Shown: positions 6,377-13,046 of the stretch, piece by piece
Numbering within the stretch: the first letter of the stretch is position 1
Layout: each line of letters begins with the position of its first letter
Notes under the pieces: model-generated
The model's input: the letters and a program-made list of their open reading frames with translations, nothing else
Told to the model about the DNA's origin: nothing
Databases searched by the model: none
Source of the DNA: a bacterium
Lineage (GTDB): Bacteria; Patescibacteriota; Minisyncoccia; Phycocordibacterales; SBAW01
Assembly (NCBI GenBank): GCA_030647845.1
Contig: JAUSIO010000037.1
Coordinates: 1 to 16,197, forward strand
Length of the DNA stretch: 16,197 nucleotides
Direction of reading: 5' to 3'
Position numbers and translations under genes: made by a program

Positions 6377-7918
6377 ATGCCACGAGGAGAAGTGATAGTG
6401 CGATTTGAGAAAGTGTCGCATGATTTTGGGATTAAAAAGCCGATTTTAGTCGTGGTGGACTTCTCCGTGCGCCGTGGTACCAAAAGCACTTTGATGGGGC
6501 AAAACGGTGCGGGCAAGAGCACTTTGTTTGAGCTGATTACCAGAGCGCAAACACCAGAGGGCGGCACCATACATATACAACAGGGCTTAAGCGTGGCGTT
6601 GAGCCAGCAAGTTGTACCCCGCAGGCAGATGGGCTTGACGGTGCGGGAATTTTTCCAAAGCGTATTTCCAAAAAAAGTGTACGACATTGACCCGCGTATA
6701 GAAAAAGTGCTCGAGGTTGTTAATCTGATGCCTCATCACGCTGGCGAGCGTACACCGCACGAACGTATAATACAAACATTCTCCGGCGGGCAACAGGCGC
6801 GGCTCCTGCTTGCCTCGGCGCTGATACAAAACCCCGACCTCCTACTTTTGGACGAGCCGACCAACAACCTCGACCGCGAGGGTATCGCGCACCTTACCAA
6901 GTTTCTTATCGACTACAAAAAAACCGTTATCGTTATTTCGCACGATGCCGAATTTTTAAATTCGTTTACCCAAGGTGTGTTCTATCTCGACATACACACC
7001 CACAAGGTCGAGCAGTATGTCGGCAACTATTTTGACGTGGTCGCACAAATCACCACGCGGATTGAGAAAGAAAATCGCAAGAACGCCCTCTTGGCAAAGA
7101 AGATACAAGAGAACAAGGACAAAGCGAACTTTTTTGGGGGCAAGGGCGGCCAGATGCGCATGGTGGCAAAGCGTATGCGTGAGAAGGCCGAAGTGCTAGA
7201 GGAGGAAAAGGTGGAGGTGCGCCGCGAGGACAAAGCGATACGCTCGTTCCGTATCCCCTTTCAAGAGGGGCTCATCGGCGAAATACTGACCATCTCCTCG
7301 CTCATGGTGGTAAAAAATCACCCCTCGACGGATTCGACAGGCTCACCGCAGGCAAAGCTCGGGGCAGGCAAACCCGTGGAGCGCAAAGTCAAAGTCTCGT
7401 TGCGTAAAAATAATCACCTTTTGCTTGCCGGCCCAAACGGCATCGGCAAGAGCACGCTTCTGCAAGCGCTTGCCGCCCCTACTTCGCCCGAGGCTTCGAA
7501 GAGCAAAAAAAGTTTCGAGATTGCAGCTGATGTGTGCGTTGGGTATTACCGCCAAGATTTTTCGAACCTCGACTTTGACAAGACAGTGTATCAAGAACTC
7601 TCGGCAGTGCTGAGCCGCCCGATTGAAGAAGAGGTGCGCAAAGTGGCGGCAGGCTTCTTAATCAGCGGAGACACCTTCCACTCAAAAATCGGCACACTAT
7701 CCGAAGGGCAAAAAGGGTTGGTGGCGTTTGCGCGTTTGGTGTTGCTAAAACCTGGGCTCTTGATACTCGACGAGCCGACCAACCATATCAACTTCCGCCA
7801 TTTGCCGGTTATCGCCGCAGCACTCGATGCATACGAAGGTCCAATGATATTGGTCTCCCATGTGCCCGAGTTTGTAAAACAAATTCGCATCGACGAAGTA
7901 CTAGACCTCGCCAAATAG
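6377..7918 (+). CDS. ABC-F family ATPase (ribosome-associated type)
   Basis: 513 residues with two ABC ATPase domains in one chain and no membrane segment, the ABC-F layout. Family members bind the ribosomal E site and help translation or antibiotic protection. Domain 1: Walker A GQNGAGKST (41-49), signature SGGQQ (136-140), Walker B LLLLDEPTNNLD (155-166), H-loop SHD (188-190). The charged linker (about 225-290) fits the P-site tRNA interaction motif. Domain 2: Walker A GPNGIGKST (352-360), a degenerate signature LSEGQ (441-445), Walker B LLILDEPTNHIN (461-472), H-loop SHV (494-496). Residues 315-333 (HPSTDSTGSPQAKLGAGKP) look inserted and repeat-derived. TAAGGT ends 6 bases before the ATG. 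It is probably translational housekeeping, but a specific ABC-F subfamily cannot be assigned. Confidence 0.92.
   Translation: MPRGEVIVRFEKVSHDFGIKKPILVVVDFSVRRGTKSTLMGQNGAGKSTLFELITRAQTPEGGTIHIQQGLSVALSQQVVPRRQMGLTVREFFQSVFPKKVYDIDPRIEKVLEVVNLMPHHAGERTPHERIIQTFSGGQQARLLLASALIQNPDLLLLDEPTNNLDREGIAHLTKFLIDYKKTVIVISHDAEFLNSFTQGVFYLDIHTHKVEQYVGNYFDVVAQITTRIEKENRKNALLAKKIQENKDKANFFGGKGGQMRMVAKRMREKAEVLEEEKVEVRREDKAIRSFRIPFQEGLIGEILTISSLMVVKNHPSTDSTGSPQAKLGAGKPVERKVKVSLRKNNHLLLAGPNGIGKSTLLQALAAPTSPEASKSKKSFEIAADVCVGYYRQDFSNLDFDKTVYQELSAVLSRPIEEEVRKVAAGFLISGDTFHSKIGTLSEGQKGLVAFARLVLLKPGLLILDEPTNHINFRHLPVIAAALDAYEGPMILVSHVPEFVKQIRIDEVLDLAK
7319..7375 (+). repeat. Probable in-frame repeat insertion in the ABC-F gene
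   Basis: The segment encodes HPSTDSTGSPQAKLGAGKP, placed between a beta strand and the strand leading to the second Walker A, where ABC proteins normally have only a short turn. The DNA contains TTCGACAGGCTCACCGCAGG and CTCGGGGCAGG, words that also appear in other repeats of the window. Boundaries are approximate. Confidence 0.55.
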
Positions 7919-7941
7919 GCATCGTGTGGTAATATAGAGCT

Positions 7942-8313
7942 ATGTTTAAACGAGTCGTTAGCTTCTTCGACACGCTCGAAGACAAGGTGAGGATTGCACT
8001 CAGCCACCGCCCGATTGTATATGCATTTATCGGTGGTGTTGGCATTGTCCTATTTTGGAAAGGCGTGTGGGAAACGGCGGAGCTGTTCCCTGTTCTTTTT
8101 GGGCCCGTTTCTATACTCTTGGGTGTCGGTATACTTTTGCTCACCGGGCTCCTTGTCTCGTTTTTTATAGGAGACAGTATTATCTTGTCCGGTTTTAAAC
8201 GAGAGAAAAAACTTGTAGAAAAAACCGAGAGCGAGGTACGTTCCGAAAAAGACACGATGGGGCACATACTGGCAACACTCAAAACGATAGAAGCGAATAC
8301 TAAAAAATACTAA
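7942..8313 (+). CDS. Two-helix membrane protein with cytoplasmic charged tail
   Basis: 123 residues. The N-terminal segment is amphipathic (KRVVSFFDTLEDKVRIALSHRP). Two transmembrane helices follow at about 27-43 and 50-76, then a charged helical tail (85-123, KREKKLVEKTESEVRSEKD) likely to form a coiled coil. It resembles conserved hypothetical proteins of Parcubacteria genomes; function unknown. TAATAT (7930-7935) ends exactly 6 bases before the ATG, with TGTGG just upstream of the box. The next gene follows after 8 bases, so the two probably form an operon. Confidence 0.78.
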   Translation: MFKRVVSFFDTLEDKVRIALSHRPIVYAFIGGVGIVLFWKGVWETAELFPVLFGPVSILLGVGILLLTGLLVSFFIGDSIILSGFKREKKLVEKTESEVRSEKDTMGHILATLKTIEANTKKY

Positions 8314-8321
8314 CTACTTTT

Positions 8322-8570
8322 ATGCGCAAACATACCAAACGAATAGTTATCTTGTCGCTCGGTGTTATTTTTATTATCCTTGGGCTGGTTGGTTTGGTGT
8401 TGCCTTTTTTACAAGGATTTCTTTTTATCGCTATTGGGTTGCTACTCCTTTCGCTCTACTCGCCGACAATCCGCGATTGGATGGACAAACACACCAAAAA
8501 ATACCCCAAACTCCACACCATGGTACAAAAGGCAGAAGAATGGATGATACGTATCATCGGGCGACCTTAG
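8322..8570 (+). CDS. Small DUF454/PGPGW-like membrane protein
   Basis: 82 residues with two closely spaced helices (about 8-29 and 31-47), the turn GLVLPFLQGFLF between them, then SPTIRDWMDKHTKKYPKLH. The order Gly-rich helix, LPFLQG turn, second helix, SPxxRxWxxxH resembles the YbaN/DUF454 and PGPGW-type families of unknown function. It follows the previous membrane gene by 8 bases, probably in one operon. Its TAG stop overlaps the dnaX TAA stop on the other strand, leaving no space for a separate terminator. Confidence 0.76.
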   Translation: MRKHTKRIVILSLGVIFIILGLVGLVLPFLQGFLFIAIGLLLLSLYSPTIRDWMDKHTKKYPKLHTMVQKAEEWMIRIIGRP

Positions 8571-9619
8571 GCAAACACGCGGTATAGCGCGAGCTCAAGC
8601 GGGATTGCGGGCAAGGGTGCGCGAGCAGTTTGGAGCAGTGCGGTTATTAGTTCCGCGAGCAATGCGGAATTGATTGCCACACCCTCCTTCCCCGCCAAGA
8701 TGGCGAGCACCTCCATGTCTCGTTCGCTAAATTGCTCTGCCAATTCTTTTTTGAGGTTGGGTGCAAAGCGCAAGAGGAGCACGCCGCGGACCCGGGCGAC
8801 AGCGAGAAGCAGAAAAACTTTCGGCTCTGCCCCGCCCGAGAGTGCACGGTGGAATGTCTCAATCGCCGCGGCAATGTCTTTCGTTGCGAGTGCCTGCAAA
8901 AAGTCATTAACCACTTTTGACGCTGGTGCACCCACAACACGCGCCACTTCGTCCTCCGACAATTTTTTATCTTTCGAAATGGTCAATACTTTTTGCAAAA
9001 TTCCGAGCGTATCGCGAAACGAGCCCTCGCCCATCAAGGCAATGAGCTCCGCACCAGCGGGTGGTAACGATGCACCTTCTTTTTTTGCAACATCAAGCGC
9101 AAGCGCGCGGAGCTCGGCATGCGACGGTTGTTTAAACTGGAAGACTTGGCACCGCGAGGCAATAGTGTCGGGCACGCGCTCCAGCTCGGTCGTTGCCAAC
9201 ACAAACACCACGTGTGCGGGTGGCTCTTCGAGCGTTTTTAAAAACGCACCCCACGCATCGCGTGTCAGCGCGTGCGCCTCGTCGATAATATAAAACTTGT
9301 ACGTCGACTCAAACGGCAAGGTCGCCACACCCTCGCGTAGTTCGCGTATCTCGTCGATGCCGCGGTTGCTCGCCGCGTCCATCTCGTAGATATCACTTTC
9401 GCTGGTGCCGACCGCGCGCGCCAAAATGCGCGCCATCGTGGTCTTGCCCGTGCCACGCCCACCAGCAAACAGGTATGCGTGCGCGATTTTTTTCTGTGCT
9501 ATCGCCGCCTCGAGCACAGCAACAATTGTCTCCTGCCCGCGCACCTCGCCGAACGCCGCCGGGCGATATTTGCGGTACAACGCCAATGGCGTCCTCTCTT
9601 GTTGTGGAGTTTTTGTCAT
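8567..9619 (-). CDS. dnaX: DNA polymerase III subunit gamma/tau (short form)
   Basis: 350 residues; the ATPase of the clamp loader that places the sliding clamp on primed DNA. Walker A GGRGTGKTT (53-61), Walker B IIDEAH (111-116) and sensor/arginine-finger region ATTELERVPDTIASRCQ (142-158) are intact. Two features are unusual: the four-cysteine zinc module normally found after Walker A is missing (AVGTSESDIYEMDAASNRG runs straight through), and the chain ends after the oligomerisation domain, so it is gamma-like without the tau tail. The start is set at ATG 9619, just before TPLALYRKYRP; the longer frame to 10090 runs through the parB-like gene and lacks domains. A TATACT box (9628-9633) ends 8 bases before the ATG. 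It converges on the upstream membrane gene with overlapping stops. Confidence 0.95.
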   Translation of the reverse strand: MTKTPQQERTPLALYRKYRPAAFGEVRGQETIVAVLEAAIAQKKIAHAYLFAGGRGTGKTTMARILARAVGTSESDIYEMDAASNRGIDEIRELREGVATLPFESTYKFYIIDEAHALTRDAWGAFLKTLEEPPAHVVFVLATTELERVPDTIASRCQVFQFKQPSHAELRALALDVAKKEGASLPPAGAELIALMGEGSFRDTLGILQKVLTISKDKKLSEDEVARVVGAPASKVVNDFLQALATKDIAAAIETFHRALSGGAEPKVFLLLAVARVRGVLLLRFAPNLKKELAEQFSERDMEVLAILAGKEGVAINSALLAELITALLQTARAPLPAIPLELALYRVFA

Positions 9620-9648
9620 CACCCAACAGTATACTCTTTTTGAAAGAA

Positions 9649-9689
9649 ACCCCGACGTTTCAATCGGGGTCCCGACCAAAGCGTCGGGA
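9649..9689. repeat. Tandem palindromic repeat upstream of dnaX
   Basis: Two adjacent hairpins: ACCCCGA/TCGGGGT (9649-9655 with 9664-9670) and TCCCGAC/GTCGGGA (9670-9676 with 9683-9689). The half-site AAGCGTCGGG is shared with the copies inside ftsQ and topA. This copy is non-coding. It lies between the parB-like terminator and the dnaX promoter. Confidence 0.8.
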
Positions 9690-9690
9690 A

Positions 9691-9718
9691 GAAAAAACCA
9701 GCAAAACTTATGCTGGTT
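9691..9718 (-). terminator. Rho-independent terminator of the parB-like gene
   Basis: On the minus strand AACCAGCA pairs with TGCTGGTT (9711-9718 with 9696-9703) across a 7-base loop and runs into TTTTTTC. The TAA stop codon (9708-9710) lies in the loop, as in the terminator at 533-562. Confidence 0.88.
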
Positions 9719-11066
9719 GTCGTACCTCTGCTTCTGCGTGAGCTTGCTCCCATTTTTGCAGGAACATGGGTGTTGTTTGCCGCATTTTTTGGTATGCGAG
9801 GACACCCTGCTTCTTGAGCTGAAGATACTGTGCCCAAGTAACGGTCCTTGGTAAATAACCTTTTGGACCTTCATCACAACTGACCATTTGAGTAAGTTCG
9901 ACGGCCACAAAAGACCTGCGCGGTGGTGGTTGTTCTTGCCGAGGTGAGGGTCGAGTGCTGGTCGCAGCCGGCAAGGTCGATGGTACTTCCCTTGGAAGAA
10001 GTGGTGAAGCCGCTGGTGTGACCACAACAGGTTTCTGTTTCGTCTTATCTTTTTGCTTGTGTTTCTTAGGTCGTTTTCCACCCGGCACATATTGGGTGCG
10101 AGGCAGGCCTTCGACCTCGAGCAACAAACGTTGCATCATCTGGAGAGTCCCGCGCCAGTCCTCAATCACCTCTTCTGCCTGGCCCGGTTTGACGTTGGTA
10201 AACATCTGGCTAAAGCTTGCTGTTGCTCTAAGTTCAGATGCTCGGCGACGTGTTTGCCGCAGCCAATACCCAACCAAACGACGCATGATAGCAGAGTCGA
10301 AGGTTTTTCTGCTCATTTCGTAGGGGGTACCTATCAACTGCTCCACCACCCAGTGGATTTGCTGGATAGTAGTGACCCTGGACCCTTCGCTAACCTTGGG
10401 CATACGCTCGACAAGGTCATCTTGGACATTATGGGGTACGCGAGCAAGAAGCACCGCAAGTCCAATCGTGGGGCGCCACCTCTTGGCTATCTTAGGGGAG
10501 AAAGGCTCCCGCGCCTTGGCGCTCAGTTTTAAGAAAGCGCTGTGGTTAAAAACCCAGCTGTCGCTTTTGTTGAGACCCTTGGCAATTTGCTGTTGAGTTG
10601 TCCAACCAAACTCATCAGCCATCTCGGCCATGTAGTCGGCATTTTCGATGTCGCTCAGGTCGGCCCGGTGATTGTTGAGCATCCATGTATCCAACATAAA
10701 TGCAGCCTTGTTTTTGTATCGCTTGGGGCGGATCTCTAGCATTGTTAGGCCAGCGATTGGAGCAGCAAGTTGCCGGCGACCACCACTGGCAATCATATAG
10801 CGAGCCGGGAGCGGGTAGGTACCAGACGGAATCCATGGCATTTCCGAAAGTAGTGCCACGGTCATGATTTCGCGTTGTTCGCCACCGTTCTCGGCCTTCA
10901 TCGACTCGGCAAGGGCATTGAGCTCTGCATCGTCAAAATGTTTACGTGGCTGGTCGGGGTTAGGGACCAGCGCATTGAGCGGTACCCAACCCGAGCGACC
11001 GACGGTCGGCCAAAACGGAGGCTCTTCAACTTCAGCGGAAGGCGCCAACACAGACATGTCGTTCAT
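9708..11066 (-). CDS. ParB/Spo0J-like nuclease-domain protein
   Basis: 452 residues. The N-terminal ParB-like domain shows the family order: WVPLNALVPNPDQPRKHF (27-44), DAELNALAESM, then the ASGGRRQLAA box (93-102) corresponding to the GERR nucleotide/phosphate-binding box. A helix-turn-helix follows (TTQQQIAKGLNKSDSWVFNHSAFLKL, 156-181), matching ParB DNA-binding domains. The remainder (about 280-452) contains a Lys-rich stretch (331-346), a Pro-rich low-complexity linker (350-383) and a C-terminal helical piece with WAQYLQLKKQG. The role may be DNA partition or a plasmid/phage-type ParB regulator; no parA is next to it. The start at 11066 is chosen because AAGGAG lies 6 bases upstream, the only strong Shine-Dalgarno in the window. 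It has its own promoter and terminator. Confidence 0.85.
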   Translation of the reverse strand: MNDMSVLAPSAEVEEPPFWPTVGRSGWVPLNALVPNPDQPRKHFDDAELNALAESMKAENGGEQREIMTVALLSEMPWIPSGTYPLPARYMIASGGRRQLAAPIAGLTMLEIRPKRYKNKAAFMLDTWMLNNHRADLSDIENADYMAEMADEFGWTTQQQIAKGLNKSDSWVFNHSAFLKLSAKAREPFSPKIAKRWRPTIGLAVLLARVPHNVQDDLVERMPKVSEGSRVTTIQQIHWVVEQLIGTPYEMSRKTFDSAIMRRLVGYWLRQTRRRASELRATASFSQMFTNVKPGQAEEVIEDWRGTLQMMQRLLLEVEGLPRTQYVPGGKRPKKHKQKDKTKQKPVVVTPAASPLLPREVPSTLPAATSTRPSPRQEQPPPRRSFVAVELTQMVSCDEGPKGYLPRTVTWAQYLQLKKQGVLAYQKMRQTTPMFLQKWEQAHAEAEVRQPA

Positions 11067-11072
11067 GGTCGT

Positions 11073-11130
11073 CTCCTTCTCTGCTGGAATTTCTACACCC
11101 AATCTTAAAGGTGCTTCTGCAGGCAGTATA
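11073..11130 (-). promoter_or_regulatory. Promoter, leader and strong Shine-Dalgarno of the parB-like gene
   Basis: On the minus strand a TATACT box (11125-11130) lies about 58 bases before the ATG, so the mRNA leader should be around 50 bases. AAGGAG (11073-11078) stands 6 bases before the ATG. This contrasts with the leaderless-looking starts of neighbouring genes. Confidence 0.6.
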
Positions 11131-11139
11131 GCGGGAGAT

Positions 11140-12216
11140 TTATTGTGCCGCAAGGAACTTTTCAATAATCTCATTGACCTCGGTGGCATTGTGGGTTTCC
11201 ATCAACTCCATGCGTAATTCTTTGGCGCCAGGGAAGCCCTCGGCGTATGCCTTAAAATGCTTTTTCATAATCGCGAAACTCTTTACATCGCCGAGTAATT
11301 CCTCGAACAGCTTGGTATGCTCGACTGCGATGCGCAGTCTTTTTTCGAGCGAAGCAAAAGGTTCTTCTGGAGGAGTTAGGAGCCCGTTTAATCCCTGCCT
11401 GCCGGTAGGCAGGTCTCCAGAAGAAGATTTTTTTGCGAAGCGTGCATCCACCCTTCGACTACGCTCAGGGTCTTTGCCTTCGGCAAAGAGCCACGGGGTG
11501 CCAAACAATGCGCGGCCGAGCATCGCGCCGTCGACACCAGTTTGTTTTATTTTTTCTTTCGCGTCGGCGATATCTTTTAAATCGCCATTGCCGATTATCA
11601 ACGTGTCACTATCAAGTTCATTTCGGATTTCGACCGCGCGCGCCACGCGCTCCCAGTGCGCCGGCACTTTGGACATCTCGCGGCGCGTGCGCGCATGTAT
11701 CAACACTGCGGCAGGTTGAGCCTCTAAGAGCGCGGGCAACCAATCGTCCAAAATATCTTTGTTGTAGCCGAGCCGCGTTTTTATAGAGACCGGCAGGTTG
11801 GGCGCACCACGCTTTGCTGCGTGTATCAACTCTTGTGCGAGTTTTGGATTGAGCATCAACTTCGCCCCCGCTCCCTGTTTTTCTATCGTCTTGTCCGGAC
11901 AGCCCATGTTGATGTCCACGCCGTCAAACCCAAGCGCCGCCGCAAGCGCGGTGGCGCGTTCTATTATCTCCGGCCGCGCAGTAAAAAACTGCGCAACAAT
12001 TGGATGCTCCTGCTCGCCAAAGACCAAATCGCGCAGCAACTTTGCGCGGCCCTCTGCATTTGCAAGCATCAGACCGTCGGCCGAGACAAACTCGGTGTAC
12101 ATAACGTCCGGCTTGCCATACTTCGCGATAACACGCCGAAACGCTGCGTCGGTAACATTTGCGAGCGGCGCTTGCGCAAAAAACGGACGCGGCAGTTCTT
12201 GCCAAAAATTTTTCAC
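11140..12216 (-). CDS. dus: tRNA-dihydrouridine synthase
   Basis: 358 residues; a flavin enzyme that reduces uridines in the tRNA D-loop using NADPH. TIM-barrel motifs are present: the start APLANVTD (16-23), catalytic Cys106 in NMGCPDK, Lys146 in SIKTRLG, His174 in IHARTRR, the FMN phosphate site IGNGD (208-212) and MLGRALFGTPWLF (232-244). The C-terminal helical domain is present (KHFKAY 319-324). Residues of about 246-289 (from EGKDPERSRRV to PPEEPF) are not usual for the family and are coded by palindromic repeats; without them the protein would have the normal length of about 315-320. The start is GTG at 12216, sharing four bases (GTGA) with the ftsQ stop, so translation is probably coupled. 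It could be DusB or a related type. Confidence 0.94.
   Translation of the reverse strand: MKNFWQELPRPFFAQAPLANVTDAAFRRVIAKYGKPDVMYTEFVSADGLMLANAEGRAKLLRDLVFGEQEHPIVAQFFTARPEIIERATALAAALGFDGVDINMGCPDKTIEKQGAGAKLMLNPKLAQELIHAAKRGAPNLPVSIKTRLGYNKDILDDWLPALLEAQPAAVLIHARTRREMSKVPAHWERVARAVEIRNELDSDTLIIGNGDLKDIADAKEKIKQTGVDGAMLGRALFGTPWLFAEGKDPERSRRVDARFAKKSSSGDLPTGRQGLNGLLTPPEEPFASLEKRLRIAVEHTKLFEELLGDVKSFAIMKKHFKAYAEGFPGAKELRMELMETHNATEVNEIIEKFLAAQ
11362..11489 (-). repeat. Composite palindromic repeat inserted in frame in dus
   Basis: Three units. Outer arms TTCTTCTGGAG/CTCCAGAAGAA (11362-11372 with 11415-11425) flank an inner palindrome CCTGCCT...AGGCAGG (11394-11413). Next comes CCCTTCGACTACGCTCAGGG (11451-11470). 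Last is the hairpin TCTTTGCC/GGCAAAGA (11471-11478 with 11482-11489). Together they code for about 43 residues including DPERSRRV and LPTGRQ. Confidence 0.82.
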
Positions 12217-13046
12217 TTTAATTTATAGTACAGCTTGTCGCCAAAGCGCAGGTCGAGGTATTCGAAGTCCGCAAGTTGGTGCACAGTAAATGGTGTAGAG
12301 GTGAGCGCAAGCGTAAAGCGCTCGAATATCTTACCCGTGTCGTCGTGCAATGCAAACAAAAGCGTAAAGCCAGGCCCCATCGAAGCGTCGGGGCCGCTTC
12401 CAAACACAAGGTGTACGTCGTTGTTTGCGTCAACCGTGATACTGGTAACAGTTTCGGCACTTTCTTTTTTTGCAACTGCATCAACTAGCGCCGAGAGCGC
12501 ATGGAATTCCTCTTGTGTTAAGTACTGCCACGGCAAAGCACCCGAGGCACCCCCTACATATTTTTTGTATGCATCACCCGAGTAGCTTGGGGCGGGCGCG
12601 TACACGAGACCGTCCGTATCAAGCAAAAAACAAGGCGAGGAAGATGCGTCGGCGCACCACAGTGCAACTGGTTGGCGCTCTACTACCGCGACATCGAGTG
12701 TGTGGAAATTTATTGCGTGTACATCGACATCTTTGAGCGTTGGAAACTGTGTAAACAGTTGCCGCTTAATGTTGTTTTTTGGATATAACAAAATATTTGC
12801 TTTTGGATAAGCAAAAAGATAGGTACCCGCGATGTCCTGTTGGACAAGTGCTTGTATCGCATCTGGTGGGACAACCGAGGCACCCGAAACCACTATCATG
12901 GTGATACGTAAAAACGCGGCACGCGCCAAAAATATTGAGCCACCGACAACAACTAGCAACACGGTACAAACGCTGGATGCTAACAGTATTCGCCGTTTGC
13001 GGCGGCGTGCCTTAAACCGCGACTCTCCCAATACTACTCGTGCCAT
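12213..13046 (-). CDS. ftsQ: FtsQ/DivIB-like cell division protein
   Basis: 277 residues. A basic cytoplasmic N-terminus (RFKARRRKRR, 10-19) and one membrane helix (20-42) are followed by an extracytoplasmic POTRA-like domain (about 45-125: ITMIVVSGASVVPPDAIQALV, then LDVAVVERQPVALWCA). The C-terminal block FEYLDLRFGDKLYYK matches the closing strand of FtsQ proteins. It would join the divisome and link FtsB/FtsL. Residues 218-225 (GPDASMGP) come from an in-frame palindromic repeat. The start codon overlaps the serS end by 13 bases and its stop overlaps the dus start by 4, so expression is probably coupled in serS-ftsQ-dus. The neighbours are not the classical mur/fts cluster, so the call rests on the protein's layout. 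Confidence 0.82.
   Translation of the reverse strand: MARVVLGESRFKARRRKRRILLASSVCTVLLVVVGGSIFLARAAFLRITMIVVSGASVVPPDAIQALVQQDIAGTYLFAYPKANILLYPKNNIKRQLFTQFPTLKDVDVHAINFHTLDVAVVERQPVALWCADASSSPCFLLDTDGLVYAPAPSYSGDAYKKYVGGASGALPWQYLTQEEFHALSALVDAVAKKESAETVTSITVDANNDVHLVFGSGPDASMGPGFTLLFALHDDTGKIFERFTLALTSTPFTVHQLADFEYLDLRFGDKLYYKLK
12373..12395 (-). repeat. In-frame palindromic repeat in ftsQ
   Basis: On the minus strand GGCCCCGACGCTTCGATGGGGCC is almost the topA copy: the stem is GGCCCC/GGGGCC and the half-site CCCCGACGCTT is identical. It reads P-D-A-S-M-G, the same frame as in topA. Confidence 0.82.

Noticed and set aside
8670..9293. Long plus-strand frame (207 codons) opposite dnaX
   Set aside because: Low-complexity Ser/Ala-rich shadow of the GC-biased third codon positions of dnaX.
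9620..10090. N-terminal extension of the dnaX frame up to 10090
   Set aside because: The extra 157 codons run antisense through the parB-like gene and its terminator and show no domain; the DnaX core begins right after the ATG at 9619.
11067..11189. Longer start for the parB-like gene
   Set aside because: It would cross the gene's own promoter and overlap the dus end, while the ATG at 11066 has an AAGGAG Shine-Dalgarno at ideal spacing.
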